Positions 1 to 12,032 of a stretch of DNA of 64,000 nt are shown here, one piece after another (position 1 is the first letter of the stretch; each line of letters opens with the position of its first letter). The notes under the pieces were generated by a model, which was not told the origin of the DNA, made no database searches, and saw nothing but the letters and a program-made list of their open reading frames with translations. Both the position numbers and the translations under genes were made by a program. Source of the stretch: Prochilodus magdalenae (taxonomy: Eukaryota; Chordata; Actinopteri; Characiformes; Prochilodontidae); NCBI GenBank assembly GCA_024036415.1, contig JAMWET010003610.1:225001-289000 (forward strand), read 5' to 3'.

Positions 1-274
1 CTGCACATAGCTCCCTACGGACACGTTTCTGCTCAGTAAGGCGGACAGCATTCACTCCTTGTTCTACAAATCACCCAAACAATTTCTACTCTCTGGGAGC
101 TTAGGCCCACTTAATGGCCCACCATACTAAAGTTCTTCAAACTGACAACAATCTGCATTGGACAACACAATGCATGCACTCAGAGAGCTCTGTGTTGGTG
201 CAGGAGTAAGACAATATAAAGGTACCAAAAGGGGAGTGATGCTATATGATAAGGGCCATTGCTTTTAGCTAGCT

Positions 275-510
<236 letters not shown>

Positions 511-3500
511 TGATTCCAGTCTCCTCAATCTGTTGGATAATTTTAAGGGGGCATCCTCACAATACCTGTATGAAGGGAAGACGAGGATTTATTCAGGTCT
601 TGTTGCTGCACAAGACCAATGTAAATGCACCATAACAGTGTCATAGGCCCTGTTCATACTAGTACTATAGGCTTAAATAGACGGCTGGGCAGGTCCTTGA
701 AAAAGACACTGCTTCCTACTTGGAGTAGCTGTTTCAGGATCCTACAATAAGCATTTAACTTCATTTGTGGTAGTGTGACAACTAACTCTCTGCAGCAATA
801 AACCATACATGAGCACAGTGTTACTATAGCTAACTAATCCTTAATATCATAGCTCACAGGGCTGCCCTGTGGGTGTGCTACACAAGCATGGTGCACATAC
901 ATACGGAAAAGTTTTCCACACTGTCCACAAATATGGCAATGCCAACTGATTTCCATTTCAGAAGCACAGCCCAGTAGCTAGGTATAGGAAATATATACTG
1001 TACATTGTTAGTTCTAATCGACCTATTATGAAATGAAAACCATCAATGTTTGAGTTTTCAAACATTAGAGAATTTATATGACCTTTAGACTGCTTGTTCT
1101 TTATTCTGCACTTACTCACCATTCAGACTGGCTGAAAAGAGTAAAGCTGAGGGGATTCTTGTTCTTCAGAATCAAACCTAACACCAAACATCAATACTGC
1201 ATGCCTCATCTCTAGCATTATAGTTGGTGTCTCTCACCACTGTCACTAGTGTCATGTTGTTTCTGTTGCAACCGTCAATCATTTTGCCATCTGTTGTACC
1301 CACACAGTTCTCAGCATGCAACAGCCCAGACGTTTTGGAGCATTTATCCACTATTGAATATATTTTTATATGATTCTATGGAAATCCTTTAATTGGTATA
1401 ACACTTCAAACTTCGAAAAAACCTTCACAAAAAAATCTTCACATTTGCACATCTCATTTTTAAAAATGCTTCTTTAAAATAGTCACCCATTTATTAGTCT
1501 TGCATGGGCACCCGTGATTTAATAACAAGAAACTTGGTGCTTAATTATGTCCAAATCCACCGCTAATAAGAGTGTGTCCTCTTTAAAACCTGCCACCTAA
1601 TTCTAGTGCTATTTTACCATGCACACTATTTCATTACAGCAAAGCAAACTAGCTAGTGAAATGCTACAATTAGCCAAAGTTAATTCCTCAGATTTAATGT
1701 TTCAGGAAAACAGCTCAGTTTGGTTTTGTCAGATGTGAACTGTGAACAGCAGATCACTAGCCCAGTGATATCTTCTGAAGTACAGTTTGTTTTTCCTTTG
1801 CCAGAGATGATATTTATTTAGTTCAGTGTATAATCCATGGCATGTTTAAATGATTTCTGAAGAGACATTTCAAGTCCATATTAATTTTGGTTACATCCAT
1901 GGGCTAGCAACAGGCTTGTAGTCTATTGGACAATGTTGTTGAGAATGCCATTGCTCCCTATGTTGAGCTCCATCTTCTAACCATCTATTGAAGTTAGCAT
2001 GCTAGCCCGTGACTGTCCGGTCCTGTACCACTATATACTTCAATCATGTTGAAGGTTCTGCTTATGGTTAGACAGACAGCTAATGAAAGTAGGAGTAACA
2101 CAACGATGGCTAAGGATCTTAGGAATCAACTACCATGACAACTGCTGCTGTCCACTCAAACAAACAAATAAACAAACAAACAAAAAACTAGGGAGGAGGG
2201 ATTTCCTTGTGTCTTACAATAGGGATGGACACCGCAACTTTCTGGTGATATGGGTGGAACTAAACCACTGCATAGTTCCCAATTACAGACTGTATGATCT
2301 GAGCATTGAAAGGAACATTTTAGAAGTTTGACAGTGTTTGCATACTGCATCATACTCCCTCATTAAAAAATGCTCTTTAGACATAGATTTCATCACAGTC
2401 CATACTGCATAACAACACACACTAGCTATAAAGAGTCCGGCTATAAAGAACATCAAAGATCAGTGCACAGGGAATGCATATAGAAGCCTTTTCTAACATG
2501 ATTCTTCGCACTGGAGGAACGCTTTCAAGAAAAAAGAAAGAGCTCCATTTCAAAAGGTCGCTGTCTGGTGCAGGTGAGACTCCCCATTTATTTATGCCTG
2601 TACACACGACCGGTTCCCAACTGTTTCCCTGTGAAACTACAGAAGAGCAGCCTTGACAGCTGTTACACAACATGCAGCCGATTACATCATTCCGAAGCGA
2701 GCATTGTATACCTCTTTAACAAGCCGAAAGGAGATCCGAGAAGCTTTAAAAACAAATCATTCGCCTTTGTCTTTTTTTTTTTAATGGTATGAAGGCCTGT
2801 GTTGTAATAGGGCCCTCGAGAACATGCGGGGTTACATCCTGGCCTTAAACCCCATAAAGCTCTTTTCCTGCCCATTTAATTCCACTTTACACATCTTGTT
2901 TAATGTTAGCTAGAAAGAAGCCTTAATCTGACCTCGGCCAAAACAGCGGTGGTCAACGTGAACTGAGGAAGCGGGGACCGCGAATGGGACAAGTGCAATT
3001 TTCATTATGGGTTTGAACTCAAGCTGGTCTCTTTTTGTTGATCAGGGACGGGGAGCGTAAAGTGTGGAAAATCAATCACCTGAGCTAAAAGCAAATTACT
3101 GCATATGCTTTACTCTAACGCTGATGGACTTGGGTTACGTAACTGTTGCAGAGTTATGTCAAAGTAGTTGAACCTTACCGTAAGAGGATGATAACGGACT
3201 TGCAGTATTTGCACTCAGTAAAGTAACCGACATGCCATCATTGTCCCAAAGTCATAAACAGGCCTATTGTAAAAAAAGGCATGGGCAAAGCCAGGGGTTA
3301 CCCTATATTTCTTAGCAAGGACAAATGATTACTTGGCTTTACTACTGAATGTTCCTACATAATGGCATAATTAATTATGCATAGGTGTCCATATATAATT
3401 GCATTTGCTGAATATTAGATTTGATACATTCTGTGTCAAAATGTTCACATCTGTACTGCTCTATATGTTCTGACATCAAGAATGAAACATTAAGCATGTT

Positions 3501-6500
3501 TTTTCTTTTCACAAAATGAGACTGTACACACAACAACCCTCCATCAAATCGACATCATAACACCTCCTCTTCTACTTACAAACACAAATGTGGTATAGAT
3601 TAAAACCTTACCATTTGTATTTGCTTAACAATGTCTTTGCGTGTTTCAGTAAGCAACAAGTGAGAAATAATTATAGAAAATTACACCATGATTTTTAACA
3701 AATATTGTTAATATTACTGTTAAAAATTGTGTGCTTGCCCATTAAGGTCAACAGATTTTGGCTGGACTAGGTGATAGAAAAAGTGCTTTTTAATGTGCAA
3801 CCTATAGAAGACATTGGGCAACCCCAGGGCATGTACTGAAATATACAACTCAGCAATCAAAGTTATTTAGGCTGTGTATTTTGGCCAATGAAGGCTTAAT
3901 ATCCCAGTAGGTTTAATAAAGCTTTCAGGAAAATCACCCTGATCTGGTATTTTTGGACTGATTGTCTGATCTGATTGTCTGTCTGTCCGCTACACCTGCA
4001 CAACTCTACCTTCTGATGGCTTAAATCCCCATTTCACTTCAAATCCATAGCAAAAAAGATTCCCTAATGATTCTGGTCTTATATGTATGATTCTAGGAAC
4101 ATTTAAATGAATGAATGAAGAACCTTTACTTGCATATGCACTTGCACTTACACATGAAGATGTTCACTAAGCTTTAAAAAGGTTCTTCAGACTTGCCCAT
4201 CTAATGTACTAAAATAGTTTTTTAAGGAGGACTTTCTCTAATTTCCTTCATGTTTTCTGTGTAGCTCAATTATAAAGGCGTAAAAGAAGTCACTCGGAGT
4301 GGCGACGCGCAGAAGATCATTGCTCACAGTGGTGCTGAACCAGATATCTAAAGCATTTAATGCCTCTAAAAGCTATTTCACAGAAAGCTCATACATGAAA
4401 AGGGTCACTAATATGCTTACTAATGCTTACTACTTATTTCGTCATGGTTTTAAGATAAGCTTTTGGTCTAAAATATTATTTAATATTTTACCGCTATCTT
4501 ACCATTATTTACATTACATATACACAGTGAGAGTATACTGGTTTTGCATAGTCAATAAATGGCACTGCGTAATGCAGTCATGCAATGCATACAGCAGATT
4601 GCTGTAATGGATGGTGCATTCTGGGAGATGCACTTCAAGCTTCTCGTTAGAAATTCAAAATGTTAGATTTGAAGTAATTAACTTTCTAAGCATACTGGGA
4701 AAGCAACTGGTACTTCATGTTGTCTGGAACAGTTTATCTCTAAATATTGTAGGGAGTGGTGGTAGAGCTTCCCAGCATTCCTAGGAAATCCCTCACTGTT
4801 TTTGTTAAGTTGCTTTTAGGTTTTACTTCTTCCACAGACACATTGAAAATCATTATACTTATTTAAAAAATCCAAACATGATGGTGTTTTATGTTTTAGT
4901 AGCTTATCCTGTATCCAGTCTTGGAAAATGGCATATATGCATGTAACTGCTGTAATGTGATATTCAGGTGATCAGCTTATGATAAATGATAAATACGTGA
5001 TATATGTTCTCCTAACTATGGAGCTCTGCATGAATGTTGAGTAATTTACCATGGATATAAAGTAGCTAGAGAGACTTGCCCTGTGTCCCCATGTCTATAC
5101 ATGTTACACTGCATAAAGCTGTAAAACAGAAGGTCCTTACACAGCTGCTGTTGCACATATGACAGAGCAATTAACTGCATTTAGAAAAACAGTACAGAAT
5201 GTCATTGTATAATAATTAACTGTTCATATGAAATGAATAATGAACAGCCTTTACCTTACCAATATCACCATTACTTATAAACACATGTTAGCACTGTGTT
5301 AGTGTTAGTAGTGTGGTGTTAGGCTGCTTTAAATTTTAGTTTGCCTATTTATCTTTTTATAACTAGTTTATTATCTTGGTTTTGTTTTGTTGTATGTTTC
5401 CTTTTCTTTATTACATTTTGATCGGTTTTTGTTTCATTTATCTTGTTTGATTTTATTGTGAATTAATTGAATTGATTACATTTCTTTTTAAATTCCTTTA
5501 AGATGTAAATGCTTAGCTGTATTGGAAATATGGGTCACTCACCGTCAAAATTGAAAAATTAAAGGTTAACTGACTGACTGTTTGATTGATTGGTTGGTTG
5601 ATTGGTTAATTGATTGATTGATAAGGCTATCACTATTATGATCCCCAGTTCCTACCACCACCACCAGTGCAAAGCAGCTGGAGTCTGTCAGCCTTGCTTT
5701 AATGCAAAGTGACTTTGTTTACATCTCAACCACTGAATTATGCATTTCGGAAAATAGGTAGAACTCCCCTTTCAAAGAACCATCTATTCAAAGTTCCTCA
5801 GAAAACAAGAAGCCAAAGCGGTTCAACTATGGCAGTGCTCCAAAATATGCTATCTTTATTTTTAACAGTGCACCTATTCACCAAATGACTGTATTTTTTT
5901 CTGTAGATGACAAAGAATTGCAAAAGATGATCGCTGTCTGTCCCCAAGAGATGCAAAGCTAATTATGCACAAAGGGAAGTTCTAAAATCATAACTGCAGA
6001 TCCATCTCTGGTTCTTTTTCAGGAAGATTCTCATTTAGTCGTGACTCACATGACAGAGAGGACCTTGAGAGCTACTGAGGAAAGACTGAAAAACTGCAAA
6101 GCTAATACTGCTGCTTCTGCACACATGTACGTGAGGTATGCCAGTGTTATAGTTGTGCTTCAAACCTAATCCTTTTCAGCATATCATCTCCTTTAATCTT
6201 ACTCAACTCTTGTGCCCTGCAGGTTGAATGTAGCCCGAATGCACACATTGATCGCAAGCTTCCATTTTCTTTTGCCAGCTGTTTTGGATCAATAGCAAAT
6301 TTGATCTGCCAATTATGTGTTCGTTGCTAATTCAACTTGTTCCTCTCGCGATAGTCTTCAGATGCTGACTAAATTAGTGAAGCTTGGGCAGTTGACAAAA
6401 TAGCCCTCAATAACTGGAATAACAGAAGCCTGCATGATCAATACTTTCATTCTAGGGACTAAATTATTTATTTAAAGTAGTAATAGGCACATTTTTACAA

Positions 6501-8290
6501 AAGCTCGATATGTTTTTTTTCTGGAATTTGCGAGATGAGTACTTGTTAAATCGCACATCACAACAACAATAATTGTTTACAAATGTAGAGTGGAATATGT
6601 TAGCTGCGATGTCTACTTTTCACAGATGCTGTAAGGTTCTCAGCTAGTCTCATCTGGAGCACTTTCAAATAAGTTTCTATCATAACTCAATAAGAAGTTC
6701 TAGTGTTTTTATTATCCAAGATAAGAGCAAAGAAATGTATATAAACAGTCATATTATATATTGTAATTTATTTTACTAATAGGGATGAAATATGACCACC
6801 TATTAAAAGGCCAGTTTATCAGAAACCTCTTCCTTTGGTCCACACATTACCTAGTCACTGTTGTGTTCATATTTGTCCACCAACCTAATAATATCCAGCC
6901 AAAAGAAAGTCATATGGCTTCTGAGGACTGAAAAATAAATGTTGGTAATTTTCCACTGTATTCTCTAAGCATATTACCGCACTATATTTGGTTCATTCAA
7001 GTTTTGGGTGGAAGTAAGATTATTGAAATGTCCTGCAGAAATCGGGCCCATAGGGAAGTGTTTTTCTCTGCAGTATCTAGGTAGATATAGTTGAGAGAGT
7101 TCTCTTGTTATTTAGGACTTCAAGAGCTGAAGAGAAGTCCTTACATATAAGATTCTTTACACTGACTGTAAATACGAGTGGCTCCCTTATTAATGGGGTG
7201 TTAAAAATAGCTGGTCTATATCAGTCTCTGTACTAAAAGTGTCACTGTAAAACTGCTACAAGGTCAACTATATGCTAATATGTCTGTCACAAGCATAAAC
7301 AGCACAAGTAAAACATGGAATTGCTCTGCGTAATCTAGGACAGCTAAATCAAGCTCATGGGAATCTTCCATACTGTTTATGAACTGCTAGAATTGGCACC
7401 AGCATAAACGCATTACTAAGGAGGTGGGTATTCCCATCTGTTTTGACATGAAGACCCAATTTCAAGGCCTAGCTCTTATGCTGCACTCGCATGTCTGCAG
7501 CCAATGAAAAAACAGACATTTTATCGTTTTGCAAGGAGCCACAATAAAAACATTCTGCCACTGTAAGCAACAACATTGTGCAGACCACAGCAGTAAGGTG
7601 AACACTATGTCAAGTGTTACGTTTTCCTAACATTTGATGTCAACTGAGGTGGTGTAATAAACCAGATATTAATTGCTTTGTGAAACATGGACACCTAATG
7701 TCTCATTAGTGAATTCCAGACAAAATTAGTATTATATAACACTAATAAACAGTACAGAGCTCCTCCTGCCTTTCTCCACAGTCCACCCTGCTACAGCTCC
7801 TCTCTGATAAACATCCAGTTTTGCTGGTAACCCTGCCACCATGCCAATGTTTGTGTGGCTTCAAGCTACTGTCAGCCAAGATGCTGTTAGCCAAGATGCT
7901 GTTATGCGCAAAATGCCGCTTTCCATCGCTGAAACTTACCAATGCTGAACAGTGTAGTGGGGCAAACTGTACGTCATGATAGACTGCAGCTCTACAACTG
8001 CAGTGTTCATACCAGTTGGATTCAGTGTTTTCATTATTAACATCATTGTTACTATTCTACAACTTTTCAACTCATGGGTGTGAAAGTAAAGTAAGAAAAG
8101 ATGTGTTCAGAATAACGAACAGAGCTTTATATGGGTCTCTGACTAAGTAAAGCTGTATATTGTTCACACTGAAGCTGTAAATTAAATTAGCGTCCGGATT
8201 TAATATAAATCGTCTTGAGCCAGATATCATCCGGAAATATAATTACAGTATATGATTTTCATTTAAGAACTTGGTGTTCCCAAAAATGTA
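511..8290. other. Non-coding AT-rich region upstream of nptx1
   Basis: No protein-coding gene is recognisable here. Reading frames are short and show no family motif. Small items seen: a CAAA run near 2157-2186, copies of a GGTTCTT/AAGAACC-rich dispersed repeat near 4090-4215 and 5760-5850, and a degenerate TTGA/TGAC stretch at 5566-5623. One exon-like segment at 6024-6136 and one complex unique segment at about 6220-6460 are described under findings. Confidence 0.6.
5566..5623. repeat. Degenerate TGAC/TTGA tetranucleotide repeat
   Basis: A run of TGAC then TTGA/TTGG units with several substitutions. It lies directly after an AT-rich stretch that could be the tail of a decayed retroelement, which I cannot confirm. 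Confidence 0.75.
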
Positions 8291-8293
8291 AGC

Positions 8294-8321
8294 TATTTAT
8301 TTATTTATTTATTTATTTAAA
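8294..8321. repeat. (TATT)n microsatellite
   Basis: About six perfect TATT units in AT-rich non-coding DNA. Confidence 0.9.
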
Positions 8322-8939
8322 TAAAAGATTGTAAAATCTATTCTGTCTAGCTTGTAGTAATTCAATCTAAACTGTGTAGCAGAGCTTGGGGTGGTTTGCA
8401 CACTGTTCATTTCACTCTCTATATGTGGTGTTTGCTTCTGCTAAACAGTTCAAAGACACCCATATCCGTCTGCTACAAACAGCACTGCAGAAATCTGCTG
8501 CTATGAACAAGCTTGCTTCAACAGTAGCACTGTGTATATGAGAGAAACAAGCTGAAGCTGAAGATGACAGAGGACCAGTCCTACAAATGTCATCAGTAAC
8601 ACTGGCTGTGCAACGTGGCTGACTCCCATGACCCTTCCCCAAAAATTTTACTCTGACTTTCATTTTATAAAGAGGAAGGGATATATTTCCCCACCGTTTT
8701 GCACCAGTGAGGAGTTTGAGTCACACTTGTACTGACAATTAAAGGTTTATGTAAGAAATGTGATTGGGCCTGGTGTTATTACGCCGTGCTACCACCCACC
8801 ACATCCTGGTCACTCATTAAAATGCTAGGATGATTTAATATGTCATGTATCAAACTAACACACAATTTGCACATTAAACACACTGAGAGAAACTACTGAT
8901 TTAGAGAACACCAGTTAGAACATCTGAACGAGTGACTCC

Positions 8940-9170
8940 ACCAGCACAAATTACAGCTGTGAATCGGCATGGGCTGGACAAGTTTCTGGATGTAGGTGAC
9001 ATCAATATTCAACCACTCTTGCATCAATAATTGTGCAGTTGGGCCATATTTGGTGGATGCTTTCCCTGCCACAACACTGCGGAGAGTTTCCTGTCACTCC
9101 TTTTAGCCAATCATTCTGCTTTGCAACCCATTTCCACACATGGAACGAGACATTCACTGCACCATACCCC
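8940..9170 (-). mobile_element. Tc1-like transposon derivative, family A, copy 1
   Basis: This segment is clearly related to two other places in the window, about 37.26-37.64 kb and 49.85-50.18 kb. All three share stretches such as TTGTGCAGTTGGGCC and CTGGATGTAGG. Read on the minus strand, the segment resembles the C-terminal end of a Tc1-type transposase (IQKLVQPMP and neighbouring residues) in shifted frames, so it is dead. The termini are not clear. The Tc1 assignment rests mainly on the better-preserved third copy. Confidence 0.6.
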
Positions 9171-9603
9171 CTATTCACCCCACAGGTACCACCATCCACT
9201 CTAAACACACAGGGTCACTGGTGATTTTATATGCTATTTTAAACCACCAGTTTTATGTACGTAATTATGCTAATAAAAACATTTGGGTTATGTTTTCTTT
9301 TTTATGTCCAACATGTATTTATTAAAACACACCTTCTTAAAACTATTGCAGCTTATTCATAATCATTCCCAGCAAACATAGTTGTGTTGTGACAGTCTGC
9401 TGTCCACAATGCTGTCATAATATTAAAATGTAATTCCTCAGAAAGCTGTTACTTCCTTTCTGTTGTGCACTGAGCTTTGTGGAGTTTTGTCAAGATGGTA
9501 ATAGAGGTAGTTATAATATCATATGGCAGTGTTATCTAAACAGAAGGTTGTGACAATGTTGTGTATTTGTTGGGCTTCTGTGAGGGGATTTTACAAGACA
9601 TTA

Positions 9604-9604
9604 T

Positions 9605-9651
<47 letters not shown>

Positions 9652-9700
9652 CTTTATTGATCCTAAAGGAAATTTAGCAATTTCTGAAGCATTTATATAA
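9604..9700 (-). mobile_element. LINE 3' end with GATA microsatellite tail
   Basis: On the minus strand the sequence reads as an A/T-rich 3' end (GGATCAATAAAGTATC) running directly into (TATC)n. This is the typical 3' terminus of several fish non-LTR retrotransposons that end in a short tandem repeat. The tandem part is 9605-9652. No coding part of this copy is visible. Confidence 0.6.
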
Positions 9701-9957
9701 TAAATGTGTTTGTTTCCATTTATTGACTTAGTTAATAGAAATATAAAAAAAATAAAAATAAAAAAACAGAACAGTGGGAATCCTCTTTAGGGCTCCATTA
9801 ACATGAGAGCTAAACAACCGCTAATCCAGATTTGACTTTTTTTTTTAATTCAGCATCATTTTTTTTTTTTTAGATAACCATGTCACTATTTCACACAAAG
9901 TGATTCATACCAGAAGTGAACCCAAACTTTTGAACAGTAGTGTGATCTGCCAATGCT

Positions 9958-10250
9958 TCTAGAGATCTACAACAACAGGGTGAAATTACAGCTGATTCCT
10001 CTCATCCTGGACATCATCTCCTTCAAACACTTCCCTCTGGCAGAGGACTCAAGACCATCTAAACCAGCACTACCAGACATGCTAACAGCTTTTCCCCAGA
10101 GCTGTAACACTCATTAACCACAGCGGGCATCTTCCACTCTACACTATAGACTTATACTCGAACTGAGCCTTTCTGTATTACAGGAACTCCTCTGGAGCAT
10201 AGCACTTATTAGCTTATTAGCACAGCTGTACAGATCCTGTAAATAGTGTT
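9958..10250 (+). mobile_element. LINE ORF2 C-terminal remnant and 3' UTR
   Basis: The + strand translates, without a long open frame, into a decayed version of the extreme C terminus of fish LINE reverse-transcriptase proteins, including SRPSKPALPDMLTAFPQSC. That block normally reads like a 'SIKTRTTRHANSFFPQAV' pattern in related elements. It is followed by a 3' UTR-like stretch and then TTC and TTA repeats. It is a 5'-truncated, inactive insertion. The exact clade cannot be fixed from this piece. Confidence 0.6.
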
Positions 10251-10305
10251 CTTCTTCTTCTTCATCTTCTTATTGTTGTTATTATTATTATTATTATTAT
10301 TATTT
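10251..10305. repeat. (TTC)n then (TTA)n simple repeat
   Basis: TTC units followed by about ten TTA units, immediately after the LINE remnant, so this is probably its 3' tail. Confidence 0.8.
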
Positions 10306-11340
10306 TCCTTCTTTGTTGAGAGATGTGTGTCTGCCAACTAGTCCCGCAGTCCTGACACCCTTCCAACTCTAAAATCTTCAGAATTATGTTGGCCTGACCT
10401 GTGTCTGTCATTTTTGTCTTTTTTATTCCATTCATAATTTCTCCATTACAGTCCCATTCCTGTTCACCCCCATTCTGCCCACAAAAACACCACACTGCAT
10501 GTACTCACTCAGGGCAGTTCCTCAAACCATAATCCACAGCCATACAGACCAGCACTCCTCTATTCATCTAACCTATAGCAACCACAGTCTAGCAGGAAAT
10601 GACAACCACTGTACCGGCACAGCCATTCCACACCTCCTTCAGGAAATGTACTCATCTAGTACTAGTTCTCATTCCTTAATCTGTTTACTGTATCATACTG
10701 TATGTTTCCCTTAGTGTAACACTTGTGAATGGTCTGTGCTCTTGCTACATGTCAAACCTGTGTGCTCTCGCAAAGACAAATTCTTTGTGTGTGTGTGACA
10801 TACAAGAAATAGAGATACTGTTTCTGTATATAGTGCCATAACAGCAAGTAAGGGTCGAGTCTGTCAAAAGTGAAACTACTATAATAGGAGTCACTTTACA
10901 GGTTACCAGTTACCTGTGGTTACAAACAGAATCTCATTATACTTCCACGCTCTTCGGTCATATACTGTGCTTTTAATGAGTCTAAACAACAGTAGTGCGT
11001 TTATTAACCTTGGTTCAAATGTGTACATCATGTCCACGTTGACTGAAACGTACATCAACACAGTTATTGGCTTTGGCGCATATTTTATTAATGTGGAAAT
11101 GAAGTCAACGTTTGAACCCATTAGAAACAACGCAATACCTCTTTTTCCTGCGTGGCTGAAGTAGCAATCAAACCTCGACACCGCGACACTATGCACGAGA
11201 AAAGCACGTGTGGGAATAAATACAGGGGGCGAGAACTGACAAACGGCCGGAGCCATGAAATATTCAACATCCGCTTTTGCTTCTGGGCCGAAACGCTTTC
11301 AGCTGCTGGCACTGCCGCTCTTTTCCATCTTACCGTGAAA
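10306..11340. other. Distal 5' flank of nptx1
   Basis: No gene is recognisable. The ORFs here are short and overlap on both strands. From about 11150 the base composition becomes GC-richer towards the promoter. A palindromic E-box, CACGTG, lies at 11205-11210. Confidence 0.55.
11205..11210. promoter_or_regulatory. E-box CACGTG upstream of nptx1
   Basis: A perfect palindromic E-box about 255 bp upstream of the TATA box. It could bind bHLH or bHLH-ZIP factors, but a 6-bp match is weak evidence alone. A second CACGTG lies in intron 1 at 12138-12143. Confidence 0.3.
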
Positions 11341-11342
11341 GA

Positions 11343-11500
11343 ATCCCTCTTCGTTCCTCCTCCTCCTGTGCCTCTCCTGGTTCCTCCGCCCCCCTCTCCT
11401 CACCCTCCCCTCGTTACGTAGCGATCCCCCTCTGGCTCGCCGCAGACAGAGCGCGCGCGCGCTTATATAAAGGAGTCGCGCGCCTTCAGCGGGACTACAG
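11343..11500 (+). promoter_or_regulatory. nptx1: nptx1 core promoter with TATA box
   Basis: A pyrimidine-rich stretch (about 11343-11415) is followed by a (GC)6 run at 11451-11462 and a TATA box, TATATAA, at 11464-11470. Transcription would be expected to start about 25-30 bp later, near 11495, leaving a 5' UTR of about 45 nt with no upstream ATG. The start site is inferred from TATA spacing, not observed. The GC-rich context continues through exon 1 and into exon 2, as in a CpG-island promoter. Confidence 0.7.
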
Positions 11501-11540
11501 TTTGAACGGACAGCTCCGCGGTGCTGAAATCGGCGCCAGC

Positions 11541-12032
11541 ATGGAGGCCAGAGCCAGAGGAGCGCGCTGGAGACTTCTGGTGCTGTGTTGCTGCTGCTGC
11601 TTCTTAGCCGAGGGCTGGGCGCAGGACTTCGGTCAGACCCAGTTCATTTGCACGTCCGTGCCCAAGGACGTGGACCTGTGCGCGGCCACGCTGCAGAACA
11701 GCGTGCCGGGAGAGGACCTGAAGAGCACGGTCATGCAGCTGAGGGAGACCGTGCTGCAGCAGAAAGAGACGATCATGAACCAGAAGGAGACCATCCGCGA
11801 GCTCACCTCCAAACTCGCGCGCTGCGAGAGCCAGAGCACGCCCGAAGTGGGAGAGCAGCGGGGAGGAAGTGTAGGAGGTAGTGGAGGAGGAGGAGGTGGT
11901 GGAGGAGGAGGGAGGAGGAAGGAGCCGGGCTCCAAGAACACCATGGGGGATGTGTCCAGGGGACCAACGGACACTCTAACGCAGCTGTCCCAGACATTAC
12001 AGTCACTCAAGCAGAGGCTGGAAAACCTGGAG
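11541..12032 (+). CDS. nptx1: nptx1 coding exon 1 (residues 1-164)
   Basis: The start ATG at 11541 follows GCGCCAGC and is the first ATG downstream of the TATA box. The frame is open upstream to 11277, but that part lies before the TATA box and is not expected in the mRNA. The exon encodes the signal peptide (cleavage predicted near A27/Q28), the N-terminal segment with C37, C47 and C95 available for inter-subunit disulfides, and the first coiled-coil stretch (LQQKETIMNQKETIRELTSK). It also encodes a linker with ten consecutive Gly at 115-124. The exon ends in GAG at 12032, and the donor GTAGGT begins at 12033 (phase 0). Confidence 0.95.

Noticed and set aside
11277..11540. In-frame N-terminal extension of nptx1 by 88 codons
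   Set aside because: It starts upstream of the TATA box, and the signal peptide follows the ATG at 11541 as in known neuronal pentraxins.
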